Positions 8,629 through 17,900 of a DNA stretch of 64,000 nt are shown piece by piece. Positions within the stretch are counted from its first letter, which is position 1, and every line of letters begins with the position of its first letter. This DNA comes from Acidobacteriaceae bacterium (GTDB lineage Bacteria > Acidobacteriota > Terriglobia > Bryobacterales > Bryobacteraceae): positions 30,406-94,405 of the forward strand of contig JAFAYI010000004.1 in NCBI GenBank assembly GCA_019240475.1, in the 5' to 3' direction. The translations under genes and the position numbers were made by a program. Below the pieces are notes generated by a model that was not told the DNA's origin, made no database searches, and saw only the letters and a program-made list of their open reading frames with translations.

Positions 8629-10084
8629 TGTGGTGGTGGTTGGGCTGGCGCTCGCGATGGGGACAAGCGCGCGCGAAGAATACAGCCGCACCTTCGATAA
8701 GACCATCCCGGTGACGGCCGGCGAACGAGTGTACTTGGAGCACAGCTTGGGCGATGTTACGGTGCACACGCATGCACAAGCCGAAGTAACGATTCACGCC
8801 GATATACGGGTATCGGCCGCCAGCACGGAACAGGCGAAGAGCTTCGCCGACCGCGTGGAAATAACCGTTGAGCCGTCGTCGTCGGAACTATCCATCCGAA
8901 CGCACTATCCCGAGCATTCAGGTTTCATGCATAACCTCTCTTATTACGTTCGATATGACGTGACGATTCCGGAAACGACAGCGCTGCAGGTTAGAAATTC
9001 TTTCGGAAAAGTTTCCGTAACGGGTGTGAAGGCGAGCTGCTCCATTCTGACGTCTCATGGGGATTTGGAGTTCAGAGACGGGCGGGGCACGCAGCGGCTG
9101 GAAAATTCATTCGCGAACGTGAGCGTTGCGTCGAATGCCGGAGACGTCACGATTGAGAACAGCAACGGAGCAGTGGATGCGACGGATATCAAGGGCGCGC
9201 TTGCAGTTCGAGATCGATTCGCGAACGTGAACGCGACGGGAGTTGCGAGAGGCGTCACGATCGCTAACAGCAATGGGAACGTGCAACTGACAGACAGCGG
9301 CGGAAGCGGGGATGTAAGAAATTCGTTCGGGAACGTGACGGTGCATTCGTACCACGGAGACCTGATCGTGAATAACAGCAACGGGCGCGTGGAAGCCATA
9401 CGCGTAGAAGGCGGCGCGGAGTTGAACACCACGTTCGGGGATGTGCAGTTTTCGGATGTGAGCCGGCAATTATCGGTGCGCGCCAATAACGCCTCGATAA
9501 AGGGCCAGCGGGTGGGCGGCCCGGTGACCGTGCAAGATTCGTTCGGCTCGGTGATGGTGAGCGACATTCAAGGGGCGGCAGACATTCATAACGGCAACGG
9601 CGGCGTCTCTTTGACAAACGTGCACGGGGCAGCGAACGTGAGGACCAGTTTCGCGGCGGTGGAAGCCGCAAACGTGGCCGGGCTGCTCACAGTGGACGAT
9701 TCGAATGGGTCCGTAAAGGCTTCAAACGCGCACGGAGCGCAGATCAAGACTAGCTTCGGGGCGGTGATCCTGGACGGAATAGCGGGACCCCTGGAGATAG
9801 AAGACCAGAACGGCGCCGTAGATGCGGCGTTGAGCACGCGCGGCGCATGCCAGCCTGTGGCAATCCGAACTTCGTTTTCGCCGATGCACATTCGCATTGA
9901 TGGGGAAGCGAACTATAGAGTGAATGCGCGCACTTCGTTCGGCAAGATTCGAAGCGATTTCCCGCTTACGGTTTCCGGTTCGCTCTCCAATGACGAACTG
10001 AATGGGACTATTGGGGCCGGCCGCTGCGATATGCGATTAAGTAATACGAACGGAACCATCGAGATCGTCAAAGGCGGCTCCTAA
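8612..10084 (+). CDS. Secreted DUF4097-like beta-solenoid repeat protein
   Basis: A 490-residue protein with an N-terminal signal (MIRKIDVVVVGLALAMGTSA) and a DUF4097-like front end. From about residue 125 onward it is built of alternating short repeats of about 19-20 residues. One repeat type is centred on SFGNV/SFANV/SFGSV and the other on NSNG/DSNG/NGNG, which suggests a right-handed beta-helix. It overlaps the anti-sigma gene by 17 bases and starts at GTG, so it is likely the third gene of the sigma operon and may be its effector or sensor output. No catalytic residues were recognised. Confidence 0.7.
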   Translation: MIRKIDVVVVGLALAMGTSAREEYSRTFDKTIPVTAGERVYLEHSLGDVTVHTHAQAEVTIHADIRVSAASTEQAKSFADRVEITVEPSSSELSIRTHYPEHSGFMHNLSYYVRYDVTIPETTALQVRNSFGKVSVTGVKASCSILTSHGDLEFRDGRGTQRLENSFANVSVASNAGDVTIENSNGAVDATDIKGALAVRDRFANVNATGVARGVTIANSNGNVQLTDSGGSGDVRNSFGNVTVHSYHGDLIVNNSNGRVEAIRVEGGAELNTTFGDVQFSDVSRQLSVRANNASIKGQRVGGPVTVQDSFGSVMVSDIQGAADIHNGNGGVSLTNVHGAANVRTSFAAVEAANVAGLLTVDDSNGSVKASNAHGAQIKTSFGAVILDGIAGPLEIEDQNGAVDAALSTRGACQPVAIRTSFSPMHIRIDGEANYRVNARTSFGKIRSDFPLTVSGSLSNDELNGTIGAGRCDMRLSNTNGTIEIVKGGS

Positions 10085-10226
10085 TCCTCACAAACGCGAT
10101 TGCGGTGTCCGCAAACGGGACAACGCTTAGGCTGGTGTGACGCTCAAGTAGTTGAAACGGCAGATGCGCCGGAGACCGGTCGCGTGGCGCCGGGGATGCA
10201 TGCCGTATCAACGAGTCTCTTTACTT

Positions 10227-11354
10227 ATGACGTTGGAAGCAGTTGAGAGAAAAGCCGGCCTGCAAAAAGTTCTGGTAGTGGACGATCAGGCGGATGTCCG
10301 GGAAGCGCTGCGGCTCTTGCTGAAGGGCGCAGGTTATGCGATCGAGACAGCCGATTCCCCGAACGACGCGCTTGCCGCGGCGGCTTACCGCGACCATGAC
10401 CTGATTGTCATGGATATGAATTACACGTGGGACACGACTTCGGGCGAAGAGGGCTTGCGGCTCCTGGACCGGTTGCGATCGCAGCGGCGCGATGTGCCGA
10501 TTATTGCGATGACGGGCTGGAGCACGATTGAGCTTGCGGTAGAGGCGATGCACCACGGAGCGTGCGATTTCGTTCCAAAGCCGTGGGAAAACCGGCATTT
10601 TCTATCCGTGGTGAAGAAGCATTTGAACACTGAGCCTGAGCGCGCGCGACCAATGGACGTTGAGCTGGCGATTGCGCGGAAGGTGCAGCGCAAATTGCTG
10701 CCTCAACCGCACTTCAACGCTTACGGGCTGAGCTGCGAGTGCGCGTGCTTGCCGGCAGGCGAGATCAGCGGCGATCTTTACGATTTCTTCGAGATCGATT
10801 CGGAAAGCATGGCGTTCCTGCTGGGAGATGTCTGCGGCAAAGGAATTGGCGCCGCACTGCTGATGGCGAATCTGCAGGCCACAATTCGAGGGCAGCGCGA
10901 ACTGGCGCGATATCCGTCGAAGCTGATGGAGCGGGTGAATTATTTATTCTTCGAATCGACGCGTCCGGAGCACTACGCGAGTATGTTTTATGGCGTCTAC
11001 GAAGCGAGCACGCGTAGCATTCGCTATGCGAACTGCGGCCACCCTCCGCCTGTGCTGGTGCGGGCCAGCGGCGAATACGAGTTGTTGGAGCCGAGCGCAA
11101 CCGTATTGGGGGCGTTCAAAGAGCGCGGATTCGAAGAGCGCAGAGTTGCGATGAGGCCGGGAGACCGGATGGTGCTTTTTTCAGACGGTTTCTGGGAAGC
11201 GAGGATGGACGATGGAGGCGAAGACTGGGCGCTCCAGGCGATCCTGGCGAGAGCGGGAAGCGGTTCACGGGGATTAGCGGGCGCGCTTGGCTCGATGGCA
11301 GCCGAAGGGGAACAGGCCGACGATGTCACTGTGATGGACATATTCGTACTGTGA
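10227..11354 (+). CDS. Response regulator with PP2C (RsbU/SpoIIE-type) phosphatase output
   Basis: From ATG 10227 the protein has 375 residues. A receiver domain covers about residues 14-130, with acidic pair Asp19-Asp20, phosphoacceptor Asp63 (LIVMDMNY), the Thr of IIAMTGWS and the Lys of DFVPKPW. A PP2C-type serine phosphatase domain follows: AIARKVQRKLLPQP, PAGEISGDLYDFF, FLLGDVCGKGIGAALLMA, YANCGHPPP, MVLFSDGFWEA, and a final Asp pair in EQADDVTVM. Such proteins dephosphorylate anti-anti-sigma factors in partner-switching regulation. No partner kinase is encoded nearby. An in-frame ATG at 10152 would add a basic, non-conserved 25-residue head, so I rejected it. Confidence 0.88.
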   Translation: MTLEAVERKAGLQKVLVVDDQADVREALRLLLKGAGYAIETADSPNDALAAAAYRDHDLIVMDMNYTWDTTSGEEGLRLLDRLRSQRRDVPIIAMTGWSTIELAVEAMHHGACDFVPKPWENRHFLSVVKKHLNTEPERARPMDVELAIARKVQRKLLPQPHFNAYGLSCECACLPAGEISGDLYDFFEIDSESMAFLLGDVCGKGIGAALLMANLQATIRGQRELARYPSKLMERVNYLFFESTRPEHYASMFYGVYEASTRSIRYANCGHPPPVLVRASGEYELLEPSATVLGAFKERGFEERRVAMRPGDRMVLFSDGFWEARMDDGGEDWALQAILARAGSGSRGLAGALGSMAAEGEQADDVTVMDIFVL

Positions 11355-11413
11355 GGCACGCGAAGCAGCTTGCGAAGTGAAGAGCGCCGCGCCTGTGGTA
11401 TGGTTCATGTGCG

Positions 11414-12256
11414 ATGAGCAGATTCGATCAAATCTCACGGCGCTCGGTTCTGACCGCGCTGGCGGCCGCGCCGCTGGTGCGATTGTCAGCCAAAGACAAG
11501 AAGATACCGATCGGGTTGGAACTTTACTCGGTTCGCGATGAGTTGAAAAAGGACCGGGCCGCGACATTGCAGGCAGTCGCGAAAATGGGCTATGAGTGCG
11601 TAGAATTCTTCGCCCCCTATTACGAATGGAGCAGCGAGGATGCGAAGAGCGTCCGAAAGCAGTTGGACGATCTGGGGATCAAATGCTATTCCACGCACAA
11701 CGAGCTGCAATCGTTTACATCCGACGGGCTGGCCAAAGCGATCAACTTGAACAAGATTCTCGGCACGCGCTACATCGTGCTGGCGCATCCTGGAAACATC
11801 AGAACCCTTGACGACTGGAAGCACATTAGCGATGCGTTGAACAAGGCGAATCACCAGATGAGCGTCGAAGGTCTGCATGCGGGCTATCACAATCACGATC
11901 TGGAGTGGAAGCCGGTAGATGGAGAAAAGCCGATTGAAGTGATTGCGGCGAACACGGACAAGAGCATTATGTTGCAGCTCGACGTGGGCACCTGCCTTGA
12001 GACTGGCAACGATCCGGTCGCATGGATAGAACAGAATCCTGGACGAATCCGGTCTCTTCACCTGAAGGATTGGTCGGCGGATAAAGGATATCGAGTATTG
12101 TTCGGCGAAGGAAGCGCGCCGTGGAAGAAGATCTTCGCGGCGGCGGAGAGCACCGGCGGAGTGGAGTACTACCTGATCGAACAGGAAGGCAGCGATTATC
12201 CGGAACTGGAAGGCGCCGACCGCTGCCTGGTCGCCTACCGCAACCTGCGAGGATAG
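11414..12256 (+). CDS. Sugar phosphate isomerase/epimerase family TIM-barrel protein (exported)
   Basis: A 280-residue xylose-isomerase-like TIM barrel (AP endonuclease family 2 fold). The N-terminus SRRSVLTALAAAPLVRLSA resembles a twin-arginine export signal, so it probably acts in the periplasm. Metal-binding residues typical of the fold are visible: Glu in YECVEFF, His in STHNEL, His in GYHNHDLEW, Asp in MLQLDVGTC, His in SLHLKDW and Glu in YLIEQEG. Substrate is unknown; relatives act on keto-sugars, inositol or oligosaccharide derivatives. It is preceded by its own short intergenic region and followed by a convergent crotonase gene. Confidence 0.78.
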   Translation: MSRFDQISRRSVLTALAAAPLVRLSAKDKKIPIGLELYSVRDELKKDRAATLQAVAKMGYECVEFFAPYYEWSSEDAKSVRKQLDDLGIKCYSTHNELQSFTSDGLAKAINLNKILGTRYIVLAHPGNIRTLDDWKHISDALNKANHQMSVEGLHAGYHNHDLEWKPVDGEKPIEVIAANTDKSIMLQLDVGTCLETGNDPVAWIEQNPGRIRSLHLKDWSADKGYRVLFGEGSAPWKKIFAAAESTGGVEYYLIEQEGSDYPELEGADRCLVAYRNLRG

Positions 12257-12262
12257 CGCCAG

Positions 12263-13039
12263 TTATTCTCCGGACCAGCAGGGAACGCGCTTTTCTAAGA
12301 AAGCCGAGATGCCTTCCTGAGCGTCGGCGGCGAGGGAGTTGCTGGTCATGACCTCTTTGGCGTAGGCGTAGGCTTTCGGCTGATCGAGATCGATTTGAGC
12401 ATAGTAGGCCTGCTTCCCGATGGCGACGGTGAGAGAGCTAGCTTCGGCGACGCGGGCTGCGAGTTTGCGAGTGGCGCTTCGCAGTTCCACGGCGGGGACG
12501 GCTGCGTTGATCAAGCCCCATTCGACCGCGGTCGGAGCACTAATAGATTCACCGGTGAGAAGCATGTGCATGGCGCGCTTGCGACCGATCGCGCGGCTCA
12601 AGGCAACCATGGGCGTGGTACAGAAGAGGCCGATACGCACGCCAGGAGTGGCGAAAGCGGCATGCTCCGCGGCAATGGCGAGATCGCATGTAGCGACAAG
12701 CTGGCATCCGGCGGCGGTAGCGATGCCTTGAACTTCAGCGATGACGGGCTGCGGAATGGATTGAATCCTGGTCATCAAAGTGGCGCAGACGTCGAAGACG
12801 CGGCGGTACTCGGAAACCGTTCGGCCTGTCATTTCGCTGAGGTCGTGGCCGGAAGAGAAGACTTGGCCTTCAGCAGCCAGAATGACCGAGTGAATCGAGC
12901 GGTCCCGTTCGATCTCTCCAAAGCAGTCGATCAGCTCAAGCATGAGCTGGAGCGAGAGCGCGTTACGGCGCGCCGGGCGATTTAAGGTAACAACAGCGAC
13001 GGAAGCTTCGACAGTCAGACGCAGATCCTGGTAAGGCAT
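12263..13039 (-). CDS. Enoyl-CoA hydratase/isomerase family protein
   Basis: A 258-residue crotonase-fold protein of typical length. The CoA-binding and oxyanion-hole segments are present: VVTLNRPARRNALS at 17-30, FSSGHDLSEM near 62, and GIATAAGCQLVATCDLAIA near 105. The loops that carry the two catalytic glutamates in classical enoyl-CoA hydratase read ATPGVRIGLFCTTP here, without either Glu. It therefore resembles the ECHDC3-type branch more than a standard beta-oxidation hydratase. The reaction is unknown. It is transcribed divergently from the asparaginase-domain gene. Confidence 0.8.
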   Translation of the reverse strand: MPYQDLRLTVEASVAVVTLNRPARRNALSLQLMLELIDCFGEIERDRSIHSVILAAEGQVFSSGHDLSEMTGRTVSEYRRVFDVCATLMTRIQSIPQPVIAEVQGIATAAGCQLVATCDLAIAAEHAAFATPGVRIGLFCTTPMVALSRAIGRKRAMHMLLTGESISAPTAVEWGLINAAVPAVELRSATRKLAARVAEASSLTVAIGKQAYYAQIDLDQPKAYAYAKEVMTSNSLAADAQEGISAFLEKRVPCWSGE

Positions 13040-13093
13040 CGGAACAACCTCACCTTTAGTGAAGCACTGAAGGCGGCTGGCGGGAGTCGCTCG

Positions 13094-13630
13094 ATGGCCG
13101 ACAATAGCAGAGTGAACGCTTCAAAGAAAGATCGAATCCGGGTTCTCATCACAGGAGGAACATTTGACAAAGAATACGACGAGATCCGCGGCAGGCTCTA
13201 CTTCAAGGAATCGCACGTAGCGGAGATGCTGGCGCTGGGGCGCTGCAAGCTCGATTTGGAGATACGGACGCTGATGATGATCGACAGCCTGGACATGAGG
13301 CAGCCCGACCGCGACATCATCGTCGAGCAATGCCGCGCCGCGGATGAAAACCGGATTGTGATCACGCACGGCACCGACACCATGGAGGTGACGGCGCGAG
13401 AGATCGCGGAGCGAGTGGAAGGAAAAACGATTGTGTTGACGGGAGCGATGATCCCTTACAAATTCGGAAGCTCCGATGGGTTGTTCAATCTAGGAAGCGC
13501 CCTGGCGTTTGTGCAAACGCTTCCGCCGGCTGTGTACGTAGCGATGAACGGAAGCTACTTCGAAGCCGAACGCGTGCGCAAGAACCGTGAGACCGGCGCC
13601 TTCGAAGAGAAGGACTCACGCCCGGCATGA
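13094..13630 (+). CDS. Asparaginase N-terminal-domain protein (short form)
   Basis: A 178-residue protein equivalent to only the N-terminal domain of L-asparaginase. The two threonine motifs of the active site are present: ITGGTFDKEYDE (about 19-30) and THGTDTMEVTA (about 95-105). GAMIPYKFGSSDGLFNLGSA matches the family's next conserved block. The C-terminal domain is missing, and the protein ends normally with its own stop rather than a frameshift. Short asparaginase-domain proteins are known in other bacteria, so this is probably a natural form. Activity on asparagine is unproven. Its stop overlaps the next start as ATGA. Confidence 0.75.
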   Translation: MADNSRVNASKKDRIRVLITGGTFDKEYDEIRGRLYFKESHVAEMLALGRCKLDLEIRTLMMIDSLDMRQPDRDIIVEQCRAADENRIVITHGTDTMEVTAREIAERVEGKTIVLTGAMIPYKFGSSDGLFNLGSALAFVQTLPPAVYVAMNGSYFEAERVRKNRETGAFEEKDSRPA

Positions 13631-14931
13631 GCGCCCATGCAGTCGACGTTGTAGTTGTAGGAGCCGGCGCGGCCGGTTTGAGCGCGCTGAAACAACTCGA
13701 TCGCGCCGGATACAAAGCACTGTGCCTCGAGGCGCGGGGCCGCATCGGCGGGCGCGTTCACACGCGAATCGATCCACTTTCGCCCGCGCCGATCGAGTTG
13801 GGCGCCGAGTTCATTCATGGCCGCTCGCCAGAAATATGGGACGTTGTTCGTTCGCACGAGTTGCGTGTTCACGATATCGCGGAAAGCGCCGTTCGTATTG
13901 AGAAAGGGAAGATTCGGCAGAGCGAAGACGGATGGGAGTTGATCGATGAGGTGATCGAGGACATGCGGAGGGCAGCGAAGAAAGGGCCGGACAAGAGTTT
14001 TTCGGCTTTTCTGGAACTTTCCTCTCACTCGGAAGACGCCAAGCGATTGGCAATGTCCTACGTAGAGGGCTTCAACGCGGCGCACGGGGAACTGATAAGC
14101 GTACGCTCATTGGCGCAAGACGCCGAGGCAGCGGATGAAATCGATGGCGACAGGTCGTTCCGATTCGCCGACGGCTATCGCCGGTTGATTGGCGAGATCG
14201 CGGCAGGGATCGACGGTTTGCGTGAGAAATTGCGAGTCAACAGCATCGTCGAGCGTATCGATTGGAGCGAAGGATCCGCGCGCGTAAGGTTTCGCTCGCG
14301 TGTAACGAACGGAACGGACACGTTGCAGGCCGGATGCGTGATCGTTACGGTTCCGCTGGGGGCGCTTGGCGCCATTACCTTTGAACCGGCGCCTGGAGAG
14401 ATCCTCGAAGCGGCGCGTAAACTGGAATTCGGACAGGTCATGCGAGCGGTCTTTCGATTCCGCGAAGGGTTTTGGGAAGGGCGAGAAGAACTCGCACAGG
14501 CGGGATTTCTTTTGTCGGACGAAGAGTTCTTTCCAACCTGGTGGACAACACGGCCGCTTCATGCGCCTGTGCTGGTCGGCTGGTCAGCGGGGCCGCATGC
14601 GGATGGCATGCTGGATCTACCAAGAGCGGAAATTCTTTCAATGGCAGTAGCTGACCTGGCGCGCATTAGCGGAACACGAAAGGGCCGCATCAACGAGTTG
14701 CTGGAAGCCGCGTACTTCCATAACTGGCACGCCGATCCGTTTGCCCGCGGCGCTTACAGCTATGTCCCTGTGGGAGGGCTCAGCGCGCGCGAGCAGTTGG
14801 CGCGGCCTATGAAAGGGACACTGTATTTTGCAGGGGAGGCGACGGAGCTGAACGGCCACAGCGCGACCGTCCACGGAGCGATCGCCTCGGGGAAACGGGC
14901 CGCGAAGCAGATTCTGGAACGCTGCCGCTGA
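13627..14931 (+). CDS. Flavin-containing amine oxidase family protein
   Basis: A 434-residue FAD-dependent oxidoreductase. The N-terminal dinucleotide-binding motif is VVVVGAGAAGLSALKQL (Gly12, Gly14, Gly17), followed by CLEARGRIGGRVHTRI and LGAEFIHG, typical of monoamine/polyamine oxidases. The C-terminal FAD motif is LYFAGEATELNGHSATVHGA. Candidate substrates are primary amines, polyamines or amino acids. The four-base overlap with the asparaginase-domain gene suggests a joint role in nitrogen compound breakdown, but this is inference. It converges on the NdvB-like gene with only 10 bases between stops. Confidence 0.85.
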   Translation: MSAHAVDVVVVGAGAAGLSALKQLDRAGYKALCLEARGRIGGRVHTRIDPLSPAPIELGAEFIHGRSPEIWDVVRSHELRVHDIAESAVRIEKGKIRQSEDGWELIDEVIEDMRRAAKKGPDKSFSAFLELSSHSEDAKRLAMSYVEGFNAAHGELISVRSLAQDAEAADEIDGDRSFRFADGYRRLIGEIAAGIDGLREKLRVNSIVERIDWSEGSARVRFRSRVTNGTDTLQAGCVIVTVPLGALGAITFEPAPGEILEAARKLEFGQVMRAVFRFREGFWEGREELAQAGFLLSDEEFFPTWWTTRPLHAPVLVGWSAGPHADGMLDLPRAEILSMAVADLARISGTRKGRINELLEAAYFHNWHADPFARGAYSYVPVGGLSAREQLARPMKGTLYFAGEATELNGHSATVHGAIASGKRAAKQILERCR

Positions 14932-14941
14932 AGGCGAGGCC

Positions 14942-17900
14942 TTAATCGACGGCAGCTTTGGCTTTCGCAGCAACCGCGCTCTGCTGGCGCCGATGGAACG
15001 ACAGAACACGGCGTGGCTGTAGATCCGCAATGGCCCGAGTGCGTAGCGGGCGTTCCTGCAAGATCAAGTCGCTCGCCTGCACCAAAGGCTCGGCGTGGAA
15101 CCAGCGCTGAAAGGGCGAATCGCGCAATACGTTGCAGATGGCCACCAAGCTCATGCCCTGATGATGCGCCATCCAGGAGCGAACCAGCTCATAGCGGGGA
15201 GCGCGGAAACGCCGGCCCGGCGAAGCGGTGTAATCCGCCGACTCATAAAAGCCGCGATCCGAGAGCCAGTGCTTTTGCGCGATGCGAGAAAGATTCTCGA
15301 CCGCAATGGCGGGGTCCACCATCAGCGCGAGACAAGTCGAATACGGCGATATGACAAGAGATCCCGACCGGGAAACGTTCAACGCAAGCCCAGGCACGCC
15401 GAACGCGGCGTACTGATAATTGCCGGCTTCGTCTCTCCTGCTGTATGCGGCCTCTGAGATGCCCCATGGGATGCCGCGATTGGTGGCATACGAACGTTGG
15501 GCTTGAACGATAGAGTGGGCCGTACGATCCAATAACGTGTTAGGGTGTGATCGCATCCAGAGCACCGGCATGAGGTATTCGAACATCGTGCCGGTCCAGG
15601 AGATCAGCGCGGTTTGCCCCTCGCATACGGTATGCTGGCGGCCCAGCCGGAACCAGCTTTCCTGAACGATTTCTCCCTTTGCCACCGCGACGAAGAACGC
15701 CGTGCGCGCTTCCGAAGCGAGAAGGTCGTAGCAGGACTTGTTGAGTTGTTTGGCCGCAACATCGTAACCCACGGAAAGCAAACGGCGGCGATCGTCGAAC
15801 AGCGGAGTGAAATTCATTTCGCGAGCCAGCGTGTCGGCTTGGTTCGCGACGGAGCCGAGACGCGCACGCAGGTCCTCCGCAAAGGCGCGGCAATCGGGGA
15901 TGAGGGCGAGCAGGCGGTTCGCGGCGCTGGCGCACTCGGCGGAAACACCAGCATTTGCGGCGAACGAATGTAAACGCCGTTCGAGGTCTTGATAGTAGGC
16001 GGCCGCGTTGTCGGGCGTGAGCGCGAGCGACGGAAACTCAAATCGGGGACTAGCGCCGAAGAGACCGCGGAATTCCGGGAAGAACCAAGGCGCGAGGCCG
16101 CGCCCCTGCGCGCGCAGGGCGGAGAGCCGCAAGACGAATTCGCCGGCAAACCAGGCGTCTTGTTTGTCTCCGCCGAGATCACGGAGGGCAGCCTCATCTA
16201 TCGCAAGCAACTGCGGAAGCCAGACGTGCGGATCGTTGGACCGAAAGACCGGTGAAATGCTTTTGAGCGGCGATTTGGAGTGTCCGAGGATCTTGTAAAA
16301 ATCGACCAATCCTTCGAGCAATTGCTGACGGAAGAGCGGTTCATGGAGCAACTCCAGACAGCCCTGCTTGAGCGTCCATAAGGAAGCGATCAAATTCCCG
16401 CTATCGACGCTTGAGACGAACTCGGGGTGGAGCGGCTGGAGCGTGGTGTTGTCGTACCAGTTCAATAGATGACCGAAGTGGCGCTTCAAACGGCCGGTCG
16501 TGCGGAGGGTCGACTCGGTCTGGGAAGCGAATTCGGAGACTGTCAGGTAGCCAAGCTCCAGTGCCGCCTGCCGCGCATTCAACAGAAAACCGAGATTGGT
16601 AGGCGAGATGCGTTCGGCAAGCCGGTAGGGCTCTTCCTGGACGTTGTCCGGAATGAGCCAATGGTTGTGCTCGCCGCTGAATTCGGCGAAATAGCGCCAC
16701 GTGCGCAGCCCGATGGCGCGAAGAAAGCGGCAGTGTTTAGGAGTCAATTCGTAATCACCTGCGTGAGGCGAGCGATTTAGCCAAATCGAGAGAAGCTTCG
16801 CGCACGACCAAGCCACGATGAAGGGGAGCGCGTAGGGCGCCGGCTCCGGGTTTGCGAGCAGCAGCAGCCCAAGGCAGATGCCGAATAGGGGGATCCAATC
16901 GAGATAGACATCCACAGGCGTCCGCTTCTTAAGACCGAGTTCCGCTTCGGTGGCGGTCTCCCACTCCAGAAGCCTAGTATGCGTGATGGTGCTGCGAACA
17001 ATGGTGCGAACGATTGCGTCCAATGAAACCAGGGTTTGGTGCGCAAGGAACGCGATGTTCAAGAGAATACTCGCGTTCGCGACAAAGAAATCGCTAAACG
17101 CTTCGCCGATTTCGCCCCATTTGCGAGTGACCACCGCCCGAACAAGCGTGAACACGAGTCGGAAGCAGATGGGCAGGAACAGCAGAGCCAGAGTGACAAG
17201 CGTCCAAAATCGTGGACCGCCCGGAAGAATAAACCAACCGGCGACAAGCAGTATAAAGGTAGCCGGCTCCACCAGGCTGCGGCGCAAATTGTCCAGTATT
17301 TTCCACTTCGAGACGAGCGAAATGGGGTTGGGAACCAGCCGGCGCGATTCGTCCGGCACGCGATTGAAGATCCAACGCGCGATCTGCCAGTCGCCGCGGA
17401 GCCATCGGTGTTTGCGGCGATTGTACGCGCTGTAGTGGGAGGGGTAGTCGTCGATGACTTCGACGTCGGAGACGAGGCCCGCGCGCGCATAAGCGCCTTC
17501 GATGAGATCGTGACTCAAGAGGGCGTTGCGAGGGAAGCGGCGCTCGAGAACCTGGCGAAGCGCATCCACGTCGTAGATGCCTTTCCCGGTGAAGATGCCC
17601 TCGCCGTAGAGATCCTGATAAACGTCTGAGACCGCCCGCGAGTAGATGTCGAATCCGGTTTGGCCCGAATAGATACTGGCCAGCCGCGAGCGAGTCGCGG
17701 AGTGCACGCTAATGCCAACGCGCGGCTGCAAGATGCCATAGCCGTCGGCGACAATGTTCAAATCGGAATCGACAAGCGGGCTGTTCAGGGGATGCGCCAT
17801 GGTGCCGATCATGCGCTGAGCCGAGCCTCTAGGCAATTGCGTGTCGGAATCTAGCGTGAGGACATACCGGATCCGCGGCAGGCGAGCCAAATCCCCGGCT

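Noticed and set aside
10100..10114. Short hairpin TTGCGG-TGT-CCGCAA after the solenoid gene
   Set aside because: A six-base stem without a T run is too weak to call as a terminator.
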